Shown: piece by piece, positions 13,443 through 17,702 of the stretch
Layout of the letters: each line of letters starts with the position of its first letter
How positions within the stretch are numbered: the stretch's first letter is position 1
NCBI GenBank assembly: GCA_014377795.1
Contig: JACMOY010000275.1
Coordinates: forward strand, 1 to 17,702
DNA length: 17,702 nucleotides
Direction of reading: 5' to 3'
From: Actinomycetota bacterium
GTDB taxonomy: Bacteria; Actinomycetota; Actinomycetes; Actinomycetales; Angustibacteraceae
Notes under the pieces: generated by a model
Told to the model about the DNA's origin: nothing
Databases searched by the model: none
The model's input: the letters and a program-made list of their open reading frames with translations, nothing else
Program-made: the position numbers and the translations under genes

Positions 13443-15157
13443 TCGTCCTCCCCGCGGACGACGGTGCGTCGGTAGTCCCGGTGGGTGGCCAGCAGCTCGT
13501 GGTGGGTGCCCTCGGCAGCCAGCTCGCCGCCGTCCAGGAACACGACGTGGTCGACCTGGTCGAGCAGCAGCGGGCTGGCGGTCATGACGACCGTGGTGCG
13601 GCCGGCGCGGTGGGCGCGCAGCCGCTCGGCGATGCGAGCCTCCGTGTGGGCGTCGACCGCACTGGTCGGCTCGACCAGCACGAGGGGCGGTGCGTCGGTG
13701 AGCAGGGCGCGGACCAGGGTGAGGCGCTGGCGCTGGCCGCCGCTGAACGAGCGGCCGCGCTCCTCGACGTCACTGTCCAGGCCGTCCGGCAGCGCATCCA
13801 GGACGTCGTGGGCGGCGGCGGTGTCGACCGCCCGCAGGACGGCGACGTCGTCCGCGCCGCTGGCGCCGACCAGCTGCTCGCGCAGCGGGCCGGAGAACAG
13901 CCGCGGGTCGCTCTCGCTGACCACGATGTGCCGGCGCACCGAGGCCAGCGGCAGGACGTCGATCCGCTCGGCGCCGATCAGCACCGGGGACGACGGCACC
14001 TCGGCGAACCGGCCGAGCCGGTCGGCGAGCGCGGCGGACTCTTCGGGGCGGGCCGACACGACGGCGGTCATGACCCCGGCTCGCAGGGTGACGCCCGAGG
14101 TGGGGTCGTGCAGCGCCGCGTCGGCCACGGGGTCCGAGCGTTGGTGACCGGTGCGGTCGAGCACGCCCGGCGTCACGCGCAGCACGGCGATGATCTTGCG
14201 CGCCCCCACGTGGGCCTGGGTCACCTTGTCGAGTGCCTCGGTGGCGGTGCGCAGCGGGGTGACGAGGAACGCCGACAGGCCGTAGAAGGTGACCAGGTCG
14301 CCCAGGTCGATGCGCCCCTGCACGGCGAGGCGGGCGCCGAGCCAGGTGACCAGGACGACGAAGACACCGGGCAGCAGCACCTGGGCGGCGTCCAGGGTGG
14401 CCTGCACCCCGGCCACCTCCACGCCACGTGCGCGCACCTGCTGGGACTGGCGGCGGTACCGCTCGACGAAGGTGTGCTCACCACCGATGCCGCGCAGCAC
14501 GCGCAGGCCGGAGACGGTGTCGGCGCCGAGCGTGGTGAGCTTGCCGGACTGCTCGCGCTGGGCAGACTGCCTGCGCTGCAACGGTTTGACGAGCACGCCG
14601 AGGCCCGCGGTGAGCAGCGGGACCCCGATCAGCACGAGCAGGCCGAGCCCGGTCGAGATGCGCAGCAGCACGACGGCGATGACCACGTAGCTCGCGATCG
14701 CGCCGGCGAAGCGGGCGCTGACGTCGAAGGCGCCACCGAGGCGCATGGCGTCGTTGCTCACTGTCGAGACCACCTCGCCGGTGGGCACGGCGCGCGGCAG
14801 GGTCTCGCCGGTCAGCGCGGTGTGGTGACCGATCAGCTGCGCGGCTCGAAAGCTCGCCTGCAGCCAGTTGGCGACGGCGCACCGGTGGCGCAGGACGCCC
14901 GCCCCGGCCTGGATCAGGGCCAGCAGCAGGACGGCACCGGACCAGGCGAGCAGCGCCCGCCCCTCGCCGTCGATGACGCCGTGCGCGATGCCCCGGCCCA
15001 CCGCGACCGGGATCAGCGACTGGGAGACCATCCAGACCGTGCCCCAGAGCAGCCCGGCCGCCAGCGATGCCTTCTGCTGCGCGGCGATCCACCACAGGAA
15101 GCGCCCGGGGGTGCGCAGGTCGGGTCGACCCGGGTCGTCGTACGGGAGGGCGCGCAT
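13439..15157 (-). CDS. ABC exporter half-transporter with degenerate Walker motifs but intact signature
   Basis: The partner of the downstream half-transporter: 572 residues with six predicted transmembrane segments (about 20-320) and a C-terminal ATPase-like domain. The Walker A loop is lost: where GPSGAGKST is expected the sequence is SARPEESAA, with Ser374 at the Lys position. Walker B reads LVLVEPTSAVD, with Val495 for Asp although Glu496 remains. The H-loop His is replaced by Ala (MTASPL). The signature FSGGQRQR at 471-478 is intact. This domain should not hydrolyse ATP on its own Walker side but can complete the partner's site. The ATG at 15157 is preceded by TACCGT at a leaderless distance and is followed by RALPYDDPGRPDLRTPG, as in family members. 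It is the first gene of a two-gene operon. Confidence 0.92.
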   Translation of the reverse strand: MRALPYDDPGRPDLRTPGRFLWWIAAQQKASLAAGLLWGTVWMVSQSLIPVAVGRGIAHGVIDGEGRALLAWSGAVLLLALIQAGAGVLRHRCAVANWLQASFRAAQLIGHHTALTGETLPRAVPTGEVVSTVSNDAMRLGGAFDVSARFAGAIASYVVIAVVLLRISTGLGLLVLIGVPLLTAGLGVLVKPLQRRQSAQREQSGKLTTLGADTVSGLRVLRGIGGEHTFVERYRRQSQQVRARGVEVAGVQATLDAAQVLLPGVFVVLVTWLGARLAVQGRIDLGDLVTFYGLSAFLVTPLRTATEALDKVTQAHVGARKIIAVLRVTPGVLDRTGHQRSDPVADAALHDPTSGVTLRAGVMTAVVSARPEESAALADRLGRFAEVPSSPVLIGAERIDVLPLASVRRHIVVSESDPRLFSGPLREQLVGASGADDVAVLRAVDTAAAHDVLDALPDGLDSDVEERGRSFSGGQRQRLTLVRALLTDAPPLVLVEPTSAVDAHTEARIAERLRAHRAGRTTVVMTASPLLLDQVDHVVFLDGGELAAEGTHHELLATHRDYRRTVVRGEDE

Positions 15158-15165
15158 GATGCACC

Positions 15166-15171
15166 ACGGTA
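15166..15171 (-). promoter_or_regulatory. -10 box (TACCGT) of the ABC exporter operon, near-leaderless
   Basis: On the minus strand TACCGT (15171-15166) ends eight bases before the ATG at 15157, implying a leader of zero to two bases. The same hexamer serves SURF1 in the opposite direction 45 bases away. Confidence 0.5.
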
Positions 15172-15215
15172 GGCCCTGCTGACTACCCCTCCCAACGGGT
15201 TTACCGGTGACGCCG

Positions 15216-15221
15216 TACCGT
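15216..15221 (+). promoter_or_regulatory. -10 box (TACCGT) of a leaderless SURF1 transcript
   Basis: TACCGT ends six bases before the GTG at 15228. An earlier in-frame GTG at 15207 would place this box inside the coding region and has no ribosome binding site, so 15228 is preferred. No clear -35 element is seen. Confidence 0.55.
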
Positions 15222-15227
15222 CGAGGG

Positions 15228-15995
15228 GTGCTGCGGACCGCGCTCCAACCCCGCTGGCTGGCGCTGCTCGCGCTGGTGCTGGTGGTGTGCGCGGTGTTCG
15301 GCTGGCTGGGTTCGTGGCAGCTGGGTGTGGCGCGGGACCGAGGGGCGCAGGCAGCCGCGCGCGAGCTGCGAGCCCGCCCGGCCGCACCGCTCGACCAGGT
15401 GCTGATGCCTCAGCGGTCGTTCACCGCGCAGGCATCGGGCCGTCAGGTGAGCGTCACGGGCACCTACGACGCGACGACGACCGTGCTGGTGCCCGAACGG
15501 CTGCAGCGCGGGCGGTCCGGCCTGTGGGTGGTGACGGGCCTGCGCACCGAGGCGGGCGCGTGGTTGCCCGTGGTGCGGGGCTGGGTGGCCTCGGCCGACG
15601 ACGCGAGTGCGCTCGCGACGTCCCTGCCGTCGGGCCGGGTGACCGTCCTCGGCGTCCTGCAGCCGGACGACCCGCCGGCCGACCGCGCGGCCGCCCTGCC
15701 CCCGGGTCAGCTGCAGCAGGTGGACGCCGCCGACCTGGTCAACCGCTGGGGTGCGCCGATCTACAACGGGTACGTGCTCGCGGCGACCGAGTCCGGCGTC
15801 GCGAGCGGCCCGCAGCGGGTGCCTGCGCCGGCCGTCGCGCCGCAGGGCATCGCATGGCGCAACGCCGCCTACGCTGTCCAGTGGTGGCTGTTCGCGGGGT
15901 TCGCGTTGGTGCTGTGGTGGAAGATGGTTCGGCAGGAGCAGCTCGACCGGTCGACCGACCGGGCGGGCGTCGACGAGAGGGTGGCCATCGGATGA
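15228..15995 (+). CDS. SURF1 family cytochrome oxidase assembly protein
   Basis: Membrane protein that assists assembly of the aa3-type cytochrome c oxidase, probably in heme a insertion into subunit I. From the GTG at 15228 it has 255 residues, usual for the bacterial family. Transmembrane helices lie at both ends: about residues 9-30 ([20 protein letters not shown]) and about 214-234 ([17 protein letters not shown]). The extracytoplasmic part between them has the SURF1 elements [23 protein letters not shown] and [13 protein letters not shown]. The WLGSWQL motif after helix 1 is family-typical. The stop overlaps the DUF3817 ATG by four bases. The charged 20-residue tail after helix 2 is probably cytoplasmic. 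Its association with DUF3817 and guaA is a common actinobacterial order (from memory). Confidence 0.9.
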   Translation: MLRTALQPRWLALLALVLVVCAVFGWLGSWQLGVARDRGAQAAARELRARPAAPLDQVLMPQRSFTAQASGRQVSVTGTYDATTTVLVPERLQRGRSGLWVVTGLRTEAGAWLPVVRGWVASADDASALATSLPSGRVTVLGVLQPDDPPADRAAALPPGQLQQVDAADLVNRWGAPIYNGYVLAATESGVASGPQRVPAPAVAPQGIAWRNAAYAVQWWLFAGFALVLWWKMVRQEQLDRSTDRAGVDERVAIG

Positions 15996-16315
15996 CCCCG
16001 CAGGTCGGTTCGGCGTTGCGGCGCTTCAAGGTCATGGCGGTGGTCGTCGGTATCGGGTTGCTGATCCTGTGCCTCGAGATCGTCCTGCACTACGGGTTCG
16101 ACAACACGTCGCTCAACTGGTGGAGCCCGATCCACGGCGTGCTCTACATGCTGTACCTGGTGACCACGGTCGACCTCGGGTTCAAGGTGCGGTGGCCGCT
16201 GATGAAGACGGTCGGCGTCATGTTGGCGGGCGTCGTGCCGTTCTTCTCGTTCGTGATGGAGCGCAAGGTCGCACGCGAGGTGCAGGCGCGCGACGCCGAT
16301 ACCCTGACCGCGTGA
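15992..16315 (+). CDS. DUF3817 domain-containing integral membrane protein
   Basis: A 107-residue membrane protein of unknown function with three predicted helices, roughly residues 13-34 ([19 protein letters not shown]), 47-63 ([17 protein letters not shown]) and 72-90 ([17 protein letters not shown]). The conserved HGVLYM and [10 protein letters not shown] elements identify DUF3817. The ATG at 15992 overlaps the SURF1 stop (ATGA) and the TGA at 16313-16315 overlaps the guaA GTG (GTGA), so it is translated as part of a tight three-gene unit. Its 3' end also carries the -10 box that probably gives guaA its own transcript. A link to respiratory-chain assembly is suggested only by its pairing with SURF1. 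Confidence 0.9.
   Translation: MTPQVGSALRRFKVMAVVVGIGLLILCLEIVLHYGFDNTSLNWWSPIHGVLYMLYLVTTVDLGFKVRWPLMKTVGVMLAGVVPFFSFVMERKVAREVQARDADTLTA
16300..16305 (+). promoter_or_regulatory. -10 box (TACCCT) for an internal leaderless guaA transcript
   Basis: TACCCT lies within the last codons of the DUF3817 gene and ends six bases before the guaA GTG at 16312. It is the same hexamer and spacing as at 5441-5446. guaA may therefore be transcribed independently of SURF1, besides being coupled through the GTGA overlap. Confidence 0.5.
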
Positions 16316-17702
16316 GCGACGCGCCCGACCTGGAGTCCCGCCCCGTCCTCGTCATCGACTTCGGGGCGCAGTACGCCCAGCTGATCGCCCGGCGCGTGCG
16401 CGAGGCCAGCGTCTACAGCGAGGTCGTGCCCCACACGATGCCGCTGGCGCGGATGCTCGCGCGCAACCCGGCGGCGATCATCCTCTCGGGCGGCCCGAGC
16501 AGGGTGCACGAGGACGGCGCCCCCCGCGTCGACCCCGCCCTGTTCGCGGCCGGGGTGCCGGTGCTGGGCATCTGCTACGGGTTCCAGGCGATGGCCGTGG
16601 CCCTGGATGGTCAGGTCGCCCACACCGGGCAGCGCGAGTACGGCGGCACGCACGCGCGCGTCGCACCCGAGGGGTCGACCCTGTTCCACGGCCAGGCCGA
16701 GGAGCAGTCGGTGTGGATGAGCCACGGCGACAGCGTCGACGCGGCGCCAGCCGGGTTCCGGGTCACCGCCGAGACCGTCGGGACGCCGGTCGCCGCCTTC
16801 GAGGACGACGCGCGCCGGCTGTACGGGCTGCAGTGGCACCCCGAGGTGGTGCACTCGACGTTCGGCCAGCGGGTGATCGAGAACTTCCTCACCCGCGGCG
16901 CGGGCATCGAGCAGTCGTGGACCGCAGGCAACGTGGCCGACGAGCTGGTCGCCCGGGTGCGCGCCCAGGTGGGTGACGCGCGGGTCATCTGCGGGCTCTC
17001 GGGCGGTGTCGACTCGTCGGTGGCAGCGGCCCTGGTGCAGCGCGCGGTCGGCGACCAGCTGACCTGCGTCTTCGTCGACCACGGGCTGCTGCGCGAGGGC
17101 GAGGCCGAGCAGGTCGAGCGCGACTTCGTCGACGCCACCGGTGTGTCGCTCAAGGTCTTCGACGCCAAGAAGCGCTTCCTCGACGCGCTCGCCGGTGTCA
17201 CCGACCCGGAGGACAAGCGCAAGGCCATCGGCCGCGAGTTCATCCGCGCGTTCGAGCAGGCCGCCCGCGAGGTGGCCGGCGAGGCCGCCGCTGACGGCCA
17301 CCCGGTCAAGTTCCTGGTGCAGGGCACGCTCTACCCGGACGTCGTCGAGTCCGGCGGCGGCGAGGGTGCTGCGACGATCAAGAGCCACCACAACGTCGGT
17401 GGCCTGCCCGACGACCTGCAGTTCGAGCTCGTCGAGCCGCTGCGGATGCTGTTCAAGGACGAGGTGCGCGCCGTCGGTCTCGAGCTCGGCGTTCCCGAGG
17501 CCATCGTGGCGCGCCAGCCGTTCCCCGGGCCCGGCCTCGGCATCCGGATCGTCGGCGAGGTGACCGCCGAGCGCCTCGCCACCCTGCGCGCCGCGGACCT
17601 GATCGTGCGCGAGGAGCTGACCGCCGCTGGGCTCGACCGCTCGATCTGGCAGTGCCCCGTCGTGCTGCTCGCCGACGTCAGATCCGTTGGGGTGCAAGGG
17701 GA
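16312..17702 (+). CDS. guaA: GMP synthase (glutamine-hydrolysing), C-terminus cut by window end
   Basis: Converts XMP to GMP using ATP and glutamine, the last step of guanine nucleotide synthesis, in the cytoplasm. The 463 residues visible include a complete class I glutamine amidotransferase domain with Cys88 (GICYGFQ), His176 and Glu178 (WHPEVVHS). The ATP pyrophosphatase domain has the PP-loop SGGVDSS at 230-236. Further motifs are [33 protein letters not shown] and [12 protein letters not shown]. About 60 residues of the dimerisation domain remain outside the window, judged against the usual length of about 520. The frame is clean to the last base. The GTG at 16312 overlaps the DUF3817 stop by four bases and is preceded by a leaderless-type -10 box. 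With guaB3 upstream, it marks a dispersed guanine nucleotide locus. Confidence 0.97.
   Translation, partial: MSDAPDLESRPVLVIDFGAQYAQLIARRVREASVYSEVVPHTMPLARMLARNPAAIILSGGPSRVHEDGAPRVDPALFAAGVPVLGICYGFQAMAVALDGQVAHTGQREYGGTHARVAPEGSTLFHGQAEEQSVWMSHGDSVDAAPAGFRVTAETVGTPVAAFEDDARRLYGLQWHPEVVHSTFGQRVIENFLTRGAGIEQSWTAGNVADELVARVRAQVGDARVICGLSGGVDSSVAAALVQRAVGDQLTCVFVDHGLLREGEAEQVERDFVDATGVSLKVFDAKKRFLDALAGVTDPEDKRKAIGREFIRAFEQAAREVAGEAAADGHPVKFLVQGTLYPDVVESGGGEGAATIKSHHNVGGLPDDLQFELVEPLRMLFKDEVRAVGLELGVPEAIVARQPFPGPGLGIRIVGEVTAERLATLRAADLIVREELTAAGLDRSIWQCPVVLLADVRSVGVQG

Noticed and set aside
11094..13475. 793-codon plus-strand frame opposite the hydrolase, osmC and ABC subunit
   Set aside because: The minus-strand frames here contain complete conserved domains; the plus-strand translation is Gln/Gly/Arg-rich without any recognisable motif.
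13481..15172. Long plus-strand frame opposite the second ABC subunit
   Set aside because: Shadow of a gene with clear transmembrane and ATPase features on the minus strand.
1..17702. CRISPR arrays, tRNA or rRNA genes, transposases, phage genes
   Set aside because: No regularly spaced repeats, cloverleaf-like sequences, rRNA stretches or transposase/integrase domains were seen in either strand by eye.

Overview
The window is very GC-rich with strong G/C third-position bias. It has many GTG starts, 4-base ATGA/GTGA gene overlaps and several leaderless-looking promoters. Together with guaB3, a choD-like gene, SURF1-DUF3817-guaA and an IolR-type inositol cluster, this points to a high-GC actinomycete, possibly a Micrococcales member (genus not determinable from this window).

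Region 1 (1-4229) is a partial myo-inositol-type catabolic locus. A GntR/UTRA regulator and an oxidoreductase cut by the window edge run leftward. They diverge from a rightward operon of an IolG-like dehydrogenase, a 21-codon micro-ORF, iolC and a Cgl0159-like (beta/alpha)8 protein, all joined by 4-base overlaps. The divergent gap holds nested TGTC/GACA palindromes, including TGTCCTGACA, a good candidate operator for the regulator. The micro-ORF may be the remnant of a deleted iolE-like gene.

Region 2 (4251-8898) holds guaB3, a succinate-semialdehyde dehydrogenase and a ChoD-like GMC flavoprotein, all rightward. In GuaB3 the position of the IMPDH catalytic cysteine is His. The GMC protein carries a ferredoxin-like CxxCxxCxxxC cluster. 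A 20-bp-arm inverted repeat follows and runs into the ribosome binding site of the next gene.

Region 3 (8910-11657) holds a short-chain dehydrogenase and a DUF427 protein (rightward). They converge on a Tat-exported esterase-like hydrolase and an OsmC protein (leftward), with a strong hairpin between the last two.

Region 4 (11682-15171) holds two leftward, overlapping ABC exporter half-transporters whose ATPase motifs are divided: one keeps Walker A, Walker B and the H-loop but has a degenerate signature, and the other is the reverse. They should form a heterodimer with one complete and one fully degenerate ATP site.

Region 5 (15216-17702) is rightward: SURF1 (cytochrome oxidase assembly), a DUF3817 membrane protein and guaA (GMP synthase, cut by the window end), again with 4-base overlaps. 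Recurrent TANNNT boxes exactly 6 bases before a start codon (guaB3, gabD-type gene, SURF1, guaA) suggest leaderless mRNAs. No tRNA, rRNA, CRISPR array or insertion sequence was seen.
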